A stretch of 64,000 nt of DNA from Fomes fomentarius (lineage: Eukaryota > Basidiomycota > Agaricomycetes > Polyporales > Polyporaceae). Position numbers and translations under genes: made by a program. The notes beneath the pieces are model-generated. The model saw only the letters and a program-made list of their open reading frames with translations. It made no database searches and had not been told where the DNA came from. Shown here in pieces: positions 22,693 through 33,061 of the stretch (position 1 is its first letter; each line of letters begins with the position of its first letter). The DNA lies in contig JABYQN010000009.1 in assembly GCA_022606135.1 (NCBI GenBank), positions 397,001 to 461,000 on the forward strand, written 5' to 3'.

Positions 22693-24407
22693 ATGTTCCA
22701 CGATCGGAAGGCCTCCTTCAAGGTACCTCCAGTAGAGGTTCGCGAGACCCAATCCTCCCAAGATGTGCGAAGAGCACGGGTGCGCATCATCGCTTTTCCT
22801 TGTCCAAGGCGTACACTGATCGATGACTTTGTCTTCAGGCATTGGAGGAACAAAAACGGGTCGGTCACCGGTGGTTCCACCTAGTGCTGCAACTACCGAG
22901 CTAACACGGCCTTTTTGGCCTTGTAGCGGCGCGCTGAGCGGATTGACTCTACGAGACAGCTAGATATCTTCGCCGATCTAAGTCTCGGTCTGTCCGACGA
23001 CGACGCAGACGATGGCGACGATGCACAAGGTACCACGGACAACATAGTCCGCGAGGGTGTCTCCCAATTCGCCACAATGCTTCCGCCGCCAGTCCCGGTG
23101 CCATCAGTCCCCTCCACTGCCAGTGAGTCCGCACAACCTACTGCGCCAGAGAGCAGCATGCAGACACAAGAAAAGAAGCGAGGAAAGAACAAACGTAAAA
23201 GCAAGCGACGTGCATCACAGTCCGGGCAGGGCACTAGTTCTCAAGGTCCACAGGATACGAAGCCCAAAGGCAAGGGAGGCAAGAACGCGAAGCCCAGCAA
23301 GTGGGCAGACAAGTGCATGTATGCGGAGCTCCTGGAGATGAAAGATGGATTCTACTCCAGCGGTAGCGTACATGACGGCATTCCAGATGACATCGAGACG
23401 GGTTGGGTCGCAGTCACGCCGATCCCTGTTGGCAAACGTTGTCTCGCCGTCACCCATCAAACGTCTGGCATAGCAGGTGTTGGTAAGTCATCAATCTTCC
23501 TCGAATGATGGCGTTTCAACCTACTATGTGACTTTTCTGCAGTCCCAAACACTACAATCCGTTCCCGTGTGCTAGGAAAAGCTCTCATGAAGCCCTTCCC
23601 ATCCACCCTGCCGACTCAAACTGTGCTTGACTGCATACTCGACGAGAACTGGCGCGATAACGGCATACTCCACATACTCGACGTGATCTCCTGGAAAGGC
23701 CAAGACCTCGCCGACTGCGAGACGCCCTTCCGGTGTGTAACCCCATCTTCTTCGAAACTCGATCGAACTGTCGCTGACGACATCGAGGTAGCTTCTGGTG
23801 GCGTGATACCCGCCTCTCCGAGTTGGACACCTTTCCACCCCCTCCGAACGCAGCCTCACAAAAAGAGCAAGAACAGGGAGCCAAGTACCAATTCCCCCAT
23901 CCAACCACATTCGCACCGATCCCCTACCACACCGACACTTCTCTCGCGCACCTCACCTCGTCCCTGATCGCACTCACCCGCACGACACGTGCGATCTCGA
24001 TCACGATTCCCGTCTCCGCCTCTTCTTCCGCCGCGTTCTCGCACGAACAGGAGTCGGCGATGGACCTCGATAACGCGGCACCACTCGTGCAGCTGCAGAC
24101 GGTGCAGGCGGAGGTACAGTCGGACGGGATGCTGCTCTACGTCGCGCAGGCGTCGTACGAACCTGGGACGAGTCCACTCAGTAACTGGATCCCGCTACGT
24201 GCGTACCAGACCCGTGACGAGCAGCAGAGCGGCGCAAGCCTTGCCGAGAGCCCGTTGAATGTGTTCGAGCGGTACGTCTTCTGTCTATGCTTGCCACCGT
24301 TCTGTATCGGAGTTTGATCGATCTCGTACAGGCTTATAAAGCGTAGGCTTGATCCTGGCAGGAGGAGGGGTACGTTTGCTGTGCCGGAGATAGAGATGGA
24401 GTCATGA
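22693..24407 (+). CDS. Snurportin-1, import adaptor for m3G-capped snRNPs
   Basis: Binds the trimethylguanosine cap of spliceosomal snRNAs and importin-beta to bring assembled snRNPs into the nucleus. ATG 22693 starts an importin-beta-binding-like segment: MFHDRKASFKVPP, then RRARALEEQKRRRAERIDST across two introns (about 22779-22838 and 22880-22927). A low-complexity Lys-rich linker follows (KKRGKNKRKSKRRAS). The cap-binding core is recognisable as GWVAVTPIPVGKRCLAVTH, then TVLDCILDENWRDNGILHIL and DVISWKGQDLADCETPFR, which parallel the DCIW and DVMCWRGHP landmarks of animal snurportin. The C-terminus has SNWIPLRAY and a basic RLIKRRLDPGRRRGTF, ending at TGA 24405-24407. It converges on the GT61 gene. 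Confidence 0.85.
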
Positions 24408-24624
24408 TCTGCAACCGATCTACTAAATTCGACGGTGATGGATGGGAGCAACAGGTAGAGAACGACGAAAACATGCGATTCGATTCGATGCGAGTGCGAT
24501 AATTTACAAGTGCATTACGGCCGTGTACTAGGGTAGGTCCCAATCTAGTGTCTATCAACGATGCCGAGATAAGCGTCCATATCCTCCACCCTCGACCCTC
24601 GAGACTCCGACCCGTCGACGAAGC

Positions 24625-26813
24625 CTAGTCATCGGCCTCCTCGGCCAATGTTAATCGCTCACGCACGAGTTGCGCGACGGCCGCGCCATCTATAGGAATC
24701 GAGTTACCCTGGAAGCCCTCAGGATATGCCACTTGTGGGACGTCCGGACGCGTGAAGTGGCTGTACACAAGCAGTCGTCAGAACGTGAATCAGAAGCAAG
24801 ACCACGGCGGGTTGTGATGCGCACCTGTCGTTCCAGAACCCGTAGTGCACTATGCCTAGCGCCCGGGAGGTGTACTCGTAGTCGTGCGCGAAGCCGCCAG
24901 GGTAGAAGAACTCGATCACAGTCGATCGCGGCGTGGGACGCATCCACAGTAGCGCAGTCAGACCGTTTCCGTGCACGCCCATCATGATCTGCAAAGGGAA
25001 ACGAGAATCACGTCAGCATCGTCGTTGTCGTCGCCAACACCATCAAACTCCGAGAGGAAGATACTTACGGTGGTCCGACTCGCAAGACGGAACTGCTCCA
25101 TGCGCGAGAGCTTGTCCATCTCAACGACGTTGACCTCATAGCCATACATGTCCCGGAGCTTGAACAGCTCCTCGACGAGCCGCTCGTGATCCTCCTGGAT
25201 GAGCATTCGGCGGTTCCAGCCTTGACGGGAGATGTACGTGATGACGGGAACGGTAGGCACACCCTGCACGGCTGCAGCACCAGCGTGCTTGTCAAGCAAC
25301 GAGAAGCCGACCACGTTGTTGCGAATCGTGTTCCACCAGTTGACACTGCCAGGCAGCGAGAACGCATTCGCGGCCGTTCGCTGAGTGCGCAAGAACATCT
25401 CGCCGTTCATTGCCGCCGCGCGGTCCGCGAGGACGACACGATCAAGCACGAACACGCGGCCGAGGGATGCGCGTTCTTTCCAGTCGTTCATGAACTCCAT
25501 CGAGATGGAGGGGAAAGCGGTGCGTAGGACCCATTGGTTCATGGACGCGTAGTCGCGCCAGTTTGCTGCGTCTAGGTGCGAGAAGATCATCCGGCGCGGC
25601 GCGGGTAGCGACGTCTCGCCGGACGGTGGGATGGTCGGATCAAGGGAGGAGTATGTCCTCCAGAAGCCGAAGAAGAGCTCTGCAGACCAGTGATAGTAGT
25701 GGGTGATGCTAGGGAGCGATCAGTCAAGCTACGAAGTACGCATGGAAAGGCTAAAGCAGGACGTACAATTGCTTGGGGTCATTCGCCAGCCACTGTACCA
25801 CACCCGAACGTCAAAACAGTGCTCCCCATGATAGTGAATTTTGAGAGCGTACCGATACGCCGTCCATGCGCTCGGCTTCTGTCCCAAACAGTTGACGCGC
25901 TTCTGCAGTGCTTATAACGCGCATGACTTGATCCGTGGGCATGCGGGCAGCTACTTCCTCGGGAGAGTTGGCGATGAACACAGCGGAGGAGATCATGTAG
26001 TGACGCTCCGGAACGGCCTCGGGCTCGTCGGACACAATATAGATCGTGCCGTTCAAGATATAGAGTCTGTCGAAAATGGACCATCCTGTGGGCGTATGAT
26101 CATACGTGAGACTGGTGCGCAAAACGGGGACGTAGAACAAGCTGGACGGTCTTTCCGACACATAGGTCCCCACTTATTTATTTAGTACTTGGTGGGCATC
26201 GAAGATGGAAATTTGTGAGACACAACAGTGTAACGGAGCGTGGACAATATATTCTCAAGAGAGCAGCTAGAGCCGCGTCTTGCCCGATGGGCGCATCACA
26301 TGCACGACGGGTTGATAACCTATGACCATAGCGCATGGAACGCGTTGCGACGGCTGAGAACTATGTTCAGAAGCATGAGACAAGGCTATAAGAGACATTT
26401 CTCTCTCCGCTCCATTGTGACCCCGGCAGGAGGAAGAATGCGGAGGTATCATCTGAGCATGGGGATCGGAGGTGCGGGGTTTCTCGCAAGGGTGCGCCCA
26501 TTCTTCAGGTGCGCCCCGCAAAGCGGCATATACATAGAAGAAATGACTTACCAGGTACATGTGCCACAATCTTTGTCTCAGGAACCGCGCCTGCTTCCCA
26601 ACTCAGCGACGGGTTCAAGGCTTGCAAAGTGTACTGCGTCTCCAGTGCTAAGGGCGGAACATCTGGTGCGTCTTCGACAACGTGCGGTGACGATCGTAGG
26701 AGGTCGGAGACACTGCTTGAGTTGCTGGGGAACCTTGCAGAGAGAAAGAGCAGAGACACCAGGAGAACGGTGAGGAGGACGAGCTCTCTCGGTGTCGGAT
26801 GGAACGGCGGCAT
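24625..26813 (-). CDS. Glycosyltransferase family 61 protein, type II membrane
   Basis: Probable Golgi or ER glycosyltransferase of the GT61 (DUF563) family, related to plant xylosyltransferases and animal EOGT. The start is ATG 26813; a single signal-anchor helix (LVLLTVLLVSLLFLSARFP) follows after about 10 residues. Middle exons include PTGWSIFDRLYILNGTIYIV. The catalytic part has VPVITYISRQGWNRRML, EVNVVEMDKLSRMEQFRLAS, IMMGVHGNGLTALLWM and STVIEFFYPGGFAHDYEY, the standard GT61 order. It ends LTLAEEADD with the stop at 24627-24625. Introns are short. Donor sugar and acceptor cannot be told from sequence. Confidence 0.87.
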
Positions 26814-27120
26814 GTGGACTATAGGGGACCTGGGTCAATATGCAGGACGCACTTCAAATGCCGATGTAGTGCGCGTCGCGGCTGCCTAGAACATTCACTA
26901 GAGAGTGGGACGAGGAGGAGATCCTGGAGAAAGAATGCCCGACCAGCATTAGACGCCCATGCCGCCACGACCCAATATGGGCGTCTGCGCCACGTGAAAC
27001 AAGATTAAGATCTACGCTACCACCTTGCTCGCTAAATACGAGACCACTTCCGATACCGGGTACTTTTATATCTGTGGGTCCGGTGCTCTGTGTCGTCGTC
27101 GGTCAAGCGCGGAAGTTCCA
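26814..27120. other. Upstream region of the GT61 gene
   Basis: This should contain the GT61 promoter. No coding feature is supported. Confidence 0.4.
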
Positions 27121-27581
27121 GCAGCGAAGGGGCTTTGCCTTTGAGTCACCAAGTAATAAATCGAGTAAGTGAGGTGATAAGAAGACTGTTTACGCCCGCA
27201 TTGGCGTAGGAAATCTTGCTGGACGCCCATCAGTTACCCATTATTGCAGTCATTTGTATCCCCAGCCTCTTGCTGACTCAGAGGTAAAAGCTTCAATCCC
27301 AACCAATGTTACACGCACCTCCGGCTCACGATCGCGAGTTCCAAAGTAAGCCTGAATGGCTCTACTAAGAACAGTCACTTACATGCGAATGCTGCGCAAG
27401 TCGTCATTCGTAGCGCTACTACGTATTCGACATAACTATCTCAGTCAAGCAAGATTTCTGCCGGCGTATGCGGACCTTCCGAGACAAATATCGCGTGGAC
27501 GTCCAAGTTCGGGAGCCGAGCATTTTCTCCTCTGAACTTGGTGGATAACTCAGGACTTAGAACACCTTGCATGGGGCCGTC

Positions 27582-29009
27582 ATGCCGTCCACGTACGTTC
27601 ACCATTCGACGCCCTCCTTCCTACCCTCCGACTAGGCTATTATCTCTTGCTATGCCGCGGCACATGACCTAGCAGCGCAAGAGAGAACAGAGGGTGCAGG
27701 AGCATTGAACGGCATTCACGGTCACAGGAGGAGCCCCGGACGCAGTTTCCCCTCGTCCTACATAACACCCTTAGATCCACCCATGGGCCCACTTCCTGAC
27801 CGTTATGGTCACCGCTATGGACCATATTAGAACACACCTCTTCTCGCACCTCCTCTTCTCGCACCTCCTGTTCCCAGAATAGATGATGTATGCAATAGGG
27901 AGGATACAGATGAGTCATCAAGCAAGGTGTTCAGAGAAGAGCTCGCGATCCTCGCAAAGTATGCTCTGCCAGTGCTTGGGTATGTGCCTCTAGTTGCCTA
28001 GGATGCTCTATCAAATCACATGTATTGGCAGAACACACGTTTTTGAGTACTCGCTTGTCATTGTTTCGGTGGTCTCCATCGGGCATCTCTCGACCATTGC
28101 GCTCGCGGCCTCGACACTTGGCTCCATGACTGCAAGTGTCTCGGGCTATAGTATCATCCAAAGCTTTGCAAGCACATTAGACACTATGCTCCCGAGTGCA
28201 TGGACTTCTACTCAGCCACAGATGGTCGGACTTTGGTCCCAGCGAATGAGTGAGTTTAGCTATTCATTTCTCATCGCTTCGACTTATCTTAATCCCCATG
28301 GACTGTCACATAACCATCTCGTTGTGGGCTGAGCTAACACATGTGCCCAGCTGTTGTAATGGCCGCCACCCTGATTGTACGTACTGCAGTCTTCTCTCAA
28401 TCATGCCAGTTAGCTTCGTCATTTATCCGATACTGTATATCTGGTGGAGCTCGGAGAACATTCTGCTCTTCTTGAAGCAGGACCCCAAAGTTGCGCGTCT
28501 TGCATGTGTATACCTGAAGTGGGCGTCGCTCGGTCTGCCCGCGTACGCGTTCAGCTCAGTATCTAGGCGCTACTTCCAGTCACAAGGTGTGTTTCCTTGC
28601 GCTCGATCTGCGAAACATCTGACTCACGTCACCACGGTGCAGGCCTCTCTTCACAGTACCTACACGCATCATTCTCGGAGTGGCTCCACTGAATGCATTG
28701 CTCAACTATCTACTCGGTTTGTGACCTAGCGCTCTGCTGCTGTGGGATGGCAACTTATCGTTCATGAATAGTGTGGGGCCCTGACCCCATCCATCTTGGG
28801 TTTATTGGGGCGCCGATTGCGACGGCCATCTCGTTCAATCTCATCTCCATCGTGTCTATCATCTATGGAGGATTCTTCGTGCCCAAGACAGCATGGCATC
28901 CACTTTCAATTCGTTGCTTCACCAGTCTCGGAGTTCTTGTCCAGCTTGGGTTGTCTGGAGTCGGTCAAGTGGCCAGTGAATGGTGGTCATTTGAGCTGTT
29001 TGGACGTGA
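27582..29009 (+). pseudogene. Truncated, broken duplicate of the MATE transporter gene
   Basis: Strong nucleotide similarity to the intact MATE gene at 17585-19087, exon by exon and in the introns. Visible lesions: an in-frame TAG at 27633-27635 (codon 18, where the intact copy has TAC); loss of much of the Asp/Glu-rich tail; loss of the splice acceptor used in the intact copy (AG at 18514-18515 corresponds to AT at 28425-28426); an extra CT near 28645-28650 just after an exon start, shifting the frame by +2; and no homology past about 29009, so the C-terminal half with about five helices is missing. The similarity extends upstream to about 27121 (matching about 17341), with extra sequence inserted in this copy. 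Some exons, for example FIGAPIATAISFNLIS, remain open, so decay appears fairly recent. Confidence 0.85.
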
Positions 29010-30254
29010 GCAATATTTACCTCCTCCTTGCTTAGTGACGTCTGCGCTCACTACCCACCCCGGTTGTTTAATGTGCGGTACAAAGTTGTAGAACGATAGG
29101 ACTTAGTCAAATGACCTGAAGTAGAGCGTATATAGACCTGATTCACCATCTATATACAACAACACCACCTCGCCGGCTTGCGCCTAGTCTGGGAGCCGGT
29201 CCTCCGACTCCAATTTCATTCAGATGTAATCTCAAGGATAAGAACCCGCCTTCAATTTGAGAGTCGTTCAGAACCGGAGAGATCTGCCCATCTGTGAACA
29301 CCGCATTCCAAACGGATCTACGAGTAGTCTCTCCTCATTCAATGATGGATGCCTTAGTGCTAGCGCAACATCGGCTGTGTCTCACAGGTCTCCTATATCC
29401 ATGACCAGCCGTCCCGGAGTTTAGGCAGGCTCCGCATCCTCCTCTCTGTTTGAAGCTTGAAGGAGCACTCTCAAACACTCAAAAAGACTCAAGTGGTACG
29501 CTTATTTGCGCTACTGGGCAAATGACTTATCCGATGTTCCCTATATGAGTAGTACATAATCTATCAGCTTGAAGTGCATCGAGTCTCACCGAACCTTGCT
29601 CAACGGTGACAAGTCCACCCGTCTGCAACTGGTTGATATCCGGCAAAATTTCAGGGTTCACGATATCGTCGGTATAGGTTTTCCATATTGCCGCGAATGC
29701 TAGCACAATTGGATCGCATTCTTTCAAGGACTACCGTAAGGCTATATCAGACTGCCGCGGGCCCTTCTCGTCGATCAATGCTGTTGTACACGTCCTATCG
29801 CCCTATGTACGCGAGCCTGGATGGCATTTGAACCTGAACCAGATGCATCCGAAGTGCAAGGTATCAGTACTGACACTCAGCTCGTACTAGATACAACTTT
29901 CCTGGAAGGAGCGGCGAAGGAGCGCTACTACACCGCAAGTAACATTGCAGCGTTAGAGTTGGAATAATCAATAGTCATCCCACAGCGGGGTATGGGAGAG
30001 CTTCCTCGAGTCCCAGGAGGAGAGACCGACTCTCACTCTGTGATCTCCAGGACCCCGATCACCCGGCTTTTCCCGAGTCAATGTCTTTGTCTGCACAGCA
30101 TCACTCAGCGTACAACTCGTAACTTCCAGTCGCATAGAGTCTGCCGCGCTCTGCCCATATCCCAGGCAAGTCACGTCTCGGAAAATGGACAGCTAGGGGC
30201 TAACGATGCAGTATCAATAGGCGCATCCATTCACTGCTTACAACGTGAATATAC
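29010..30254. other. Intergenic region
   Basis: Between the MATE relic and the methyltransferase gene. A minus-strand frame at 29527-29727 has no recognisable domain. Nothing else is supported. The right end should hold the methyltransferase promoter. Confidence 0.4.
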
Positions 30255-31375
30255 ATGTCGTCTCACGATGATTCCGATGATAGCGGAATAGATTTGAGCG
30301 ACATGTTTCCTGTGAGTCGTGACACCATCACACGGTATCCGAGAAGCAAGAGCCTAATGCATTCAATTCAAACAGGAACCTCCGCGTCCACCTTCTCCAG
30401 AGCCTACGATTGCCACTTATACGCGTGAGGGGAACAGTGGAGAGTGGACGAAAATTGACATTCGCCTAGTCGGCTCCCATCCACTGTGGGGACATTACCT
30501 GTAAGAGGTCCCGATCTCCATTCTACCATTCATGAAGGGTGAACAAGCCTCATGTGTAGATGGAACGCGTCTCTCGCATTCGCGTCATATCTCGACGCCC
30601 ATCGCGAGTTGTATCGCGATCGGAACGTCCTTGAACTCGGCGCAGGAGGGGGGCTCCCAAGTATTGTCGCCGCAAAGAACGGCGCAAAAAGAGTGAGTGT
30701 TTGGCATTTTTCCATAGAGGATCTTACTGATGATATTCAGGTTGTCATCACCGACTACCCCGATCAGGTGTTGGTGGATAACATCTCGCACAATGTCATC
30801 ACGAATGTGGAGGCATCCAGACGAGATGCTGTAAACGTTCAGGTCCGTGGGCGACGCATTGTTCTCCTCGCTGTCCTGAAGATTGGGTTATAGGGCTACA
30901 TCTGGGGCCACACTGTTCGACCTCTACTCGACGTACTCCGTGAAGATGTTAACGATCATTCCTTTGACTTGATCATCCTGTCCGATCTCGTCTTCAACCA
31001 TTCACAGGTATGAGGTCTCATTCACTTTTGGTAATTGAGCGGTATTTGCTTGACTTTGGACGTATTTCAGCACGACGCGATGCTGAGTACCTGCGAGGAT
31101 GCACTCTCCAGAACAAGGCCTGCTTCAGTCCTTTGCTTCTTTACCCACCACCGTCCACATCTAGCCGATCGCGACATGGAGTTCTTCAGCAAAGCGCGTC
31201 AGCGGGGATGGTTGTGCGAAGAGGTTCTAACTAGGAAGTATCCAGTATGTATCACATGTCTGTATACCGTGTGCAAACCATCTGATGCTCGGCACAGCCC
31301 ATGTTCCCAGAAGATCCTGGGGCGGAAGAAGTACGAGCTACGGTTCATGGCTGGCGGCTCACGCGGGAATCATAA
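30255..31375 (+). CDS. EFM7: EFM7/NNT1-type lysine methyltransferase
   Basis: SAM-dependent seven-beta-strand methyltransferase of the METTL21/NNT1 group; the yeast member Efm7 methylates elongation factor 1A at its N-terminus and a nearby lysine. Seven exons join in frame: 30255-30311, 30376-30500, 30560-30692, 30741-30842, 30894-31007, 31071-31254, 31298-31375. The family order is clear: SHPLWGHYLWNASLAFASYL, SAM-binding motif I VLELGAGGGLPSIVAA, post-I VVITDYPDQVLVDNI, then GYIWGH, FDLIILSDLVFNHSQHDAML, and SVLCFFTHHRPHLADRDMEFF. All lie in the positions expected for about 260 residues. The DLVFNH replaces the more usual DLLFNHS. EFM7 is the closest assignment; a paralogous METTL21-type enzyme is the alternative. 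Confidence 0.82.
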
Positions 31376-31897
31376 CTTGCCAGAGAGATCAAAGAAGCCA
31401 TAGAGTCATAGTCAATCAAAGTCACGCGATTGAGTCGATTGAAGAAGTGTTAAGATATTCGAGCCCCGACAATCCTCATGTCCAGAACTCAGTCACTTGC
31501 ATGTGTTGGCACTGTACAATCGATATTGAACTTCAAGTATGAACAGTAGTGACGCGGTAGCTGTGTCGGTCATTGAATGTGCACGGCACTCGGCGAGTAT
31601 GTATGTAGGATAACGCAACGGGTGGGAGGGAGACAGGAGGATGTACGATGGATGATACGTAGAGAGACTCGTCGGAGAGGTATAGAACAGCAGGAAGTAA
31701 ATAGCGCATCGAGAAGGTAATGTAACACATTGATACGTAGCAGGAGATCATATGTCAAAACGAGATAGCGATGAGAGCGTACACAACGATAAGGACGATA
31801 TTGTACAAGTACGTAGATTAAAGATATGATGATGATAGAGCAACGTGAGAAGAGAACGATATGACTAGTGTCCGGGAGGGACGGGAAGCCAGTGAAT
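31376..31897. other. Short region between convergent genes
   Basis: Expected 3' UTRs of the methyltransferase and C2H2 genes. No coding feature seen. Confidence 0.4.
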
Positions 31898-33061
31898 CTA
31901 CCACTGCCAGGCTCCGTCGCCAAAGTCGTCGTCTTCGTATTCCCGAGCCTTCCCTTTCCCTTTCACGTTTTCTGGCGAATCTGCCTTCCCCTTGGGTATT
32001 GCCCGTGCTTCAGATCTGCCCGGAGTGGGACCAGTCGTCACAGCTTGCACCGCGTGCACGCCCTGCCATCGATAGTAAGTCATAAGGCAACGGTGCACAG
32101 TCTGGCAATGCGATGTACTCACCTCACAGGAATGTGTCGCCTTTGGGCGTGACAGCAACCGGTCACATGAGGCACACTTGTACCTGAAGAGGAGATGTTT
32201 CTCCTCTACGTGCCGTTGTAACTTGGCGTGACTATCGTACGAACGGTCGCATACCCACGGACACTCAAACGGCCCAATTTTGAAATGCTTCTTTAGATGG
32301 GCTCGTGCTCCGTGTAGGTCTGTTGGAGTGTAGACGTATACAGCTCCTGGCGGGCACGAAGGGCACGGTTCGGTATGAATGTCTAACGGGTCCGGGGCCA
32401 CGTACAAGACTGTCGAGGCGTCCGTGCGTGCCCGCTTCGTAGGGATCGGCCCCGTGGACGGGTTCCGGAGGGTTGACGGGCCAGCGAGGGGCTCATCCCG
32501 ACTCTCTTGGTCGTCATCGTGACTCCGTTTCCGGCTGGTCGTCAAAATGTTTTGGGGAGCGGGTGATGGCAACGGCGATGTAGGTGGTGGTGTTGGAGAT
32601 ATGGGCGACGGAGTGGGTGTTGGAGATATGGGCGATGGAGTGGGTGTTGGAGATATGGGCGACGGAGTGGGTGTTGGAGATATGGGCGATGGAGTGGGTG
32701 TGGGAGATATGAATAGCAGCGAGGGGGATATGGTCAGAGGTGGGGGAGATGTAGGCGGTGAGGGAGATGTAGGCGGTGAGGGAGATGTACGCGCCGGTGA
32801 CGGGATTGGAGGGAGGCCGTCGCGGTTGTTTCCATCGACGTCGGGTTTATTTTCCGTAACATCATGTTGGTACATCGATAGCAACTGTTGTACCATTTCC
32901 TGTACCTGTGGTGGCACGTCCAGTAGCGTTCCTAGATATTCTAGGCGAAATAGGTATCTTGCGAATTCCTCATCCGAGAGGTCGCTGCTTGGTGGGTGCA
33001 CCGTGAACTCGTCGTCCAGGAAGAATTCGGACGTAAGGCGAGGGACTGTATCGTACGGCAT
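31898..33061 (-). CDS. C2H2 zinc finger-like protein with proline-rich repeat domain
   Basis: Likely nuclear DNA- or RNA-binding protein. ATG 33061 begins MPYDTVPRLTSEFFLDDEF, an acidic N-terminal region. A Pro/Ser/Thr-rich domain follows, with four near-perfect nine-residue repeats of the type SPTPTPSPI, encoded by a 27-bp minisatellite (about 32588-32711). Then come a basic patch (RKRSHDDD, PTKRARTD) and Cys/His clusters: PCPSCPPGAVYVY with HLKKHFKIGPFECPWVCDRS and HAKLQRHVEEKHLLFRYKC, CASCDRLLSRPKATHSCE. One short intron, roughly between 32125 and 32060, joins the tail GKGKAREYEDDDFGDGAWQW to the stop at 31898-31900. The Cys/His layout matches the protein at 56574-57650, suggesting paralogy. 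Confidence 0.75.
   Translation of the reverse strand: MPYDTVPRLTSEFFLDDEFTVHPPSSDLSDEEFARYLFRLEYLGTLLDVPPQVQEMVQQLLSMYQHDVTENKPDVDGNNRDGLPPIPSPARTSPSPPTSPSPPTSPPPLTISPSLLFISPTPTPSPISPTPTPSPISPTPTPSPISPTPTPSPISPTPPPTSPLPSPAPQNILTTSRKRSHDDDQESRDEPLAGPSTLRNPSTGPIPTKRARTDASTVLYVAPDPLDIHTEPCPSCPPGAVYVYTPTDLHGARAHLKKHFKIGPFECPWVCDRSYDSHAKLQRHVEEKHLLFRYKCASCDRLLSRPKATHSCEVSTSHCQTVHRCLMTYYRWQGVHAVQAVTTGPTPGRSEARAIPKGKADSPENVKGKGKAREYEDDDFGDGAWQW
32588..32711 (+). repeat. 27-bp coding minisatellite, about 4.5 copies
   Basis: A tandem array of a 27-bp unit containing GTTGGAGATATGGGCGAY, alternating GAC and GAT at its end, inside the C2H2 gene. The unit length is a multiple of three, so copy-number change keeps the frame and alters only the number of SPTPTPSPI repeats. 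A second, 18-bp repeat (GGCGGTGAGGGAGATGTA) with 2-3 copies follows at about 32750-32795. Confidence 0.85.
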
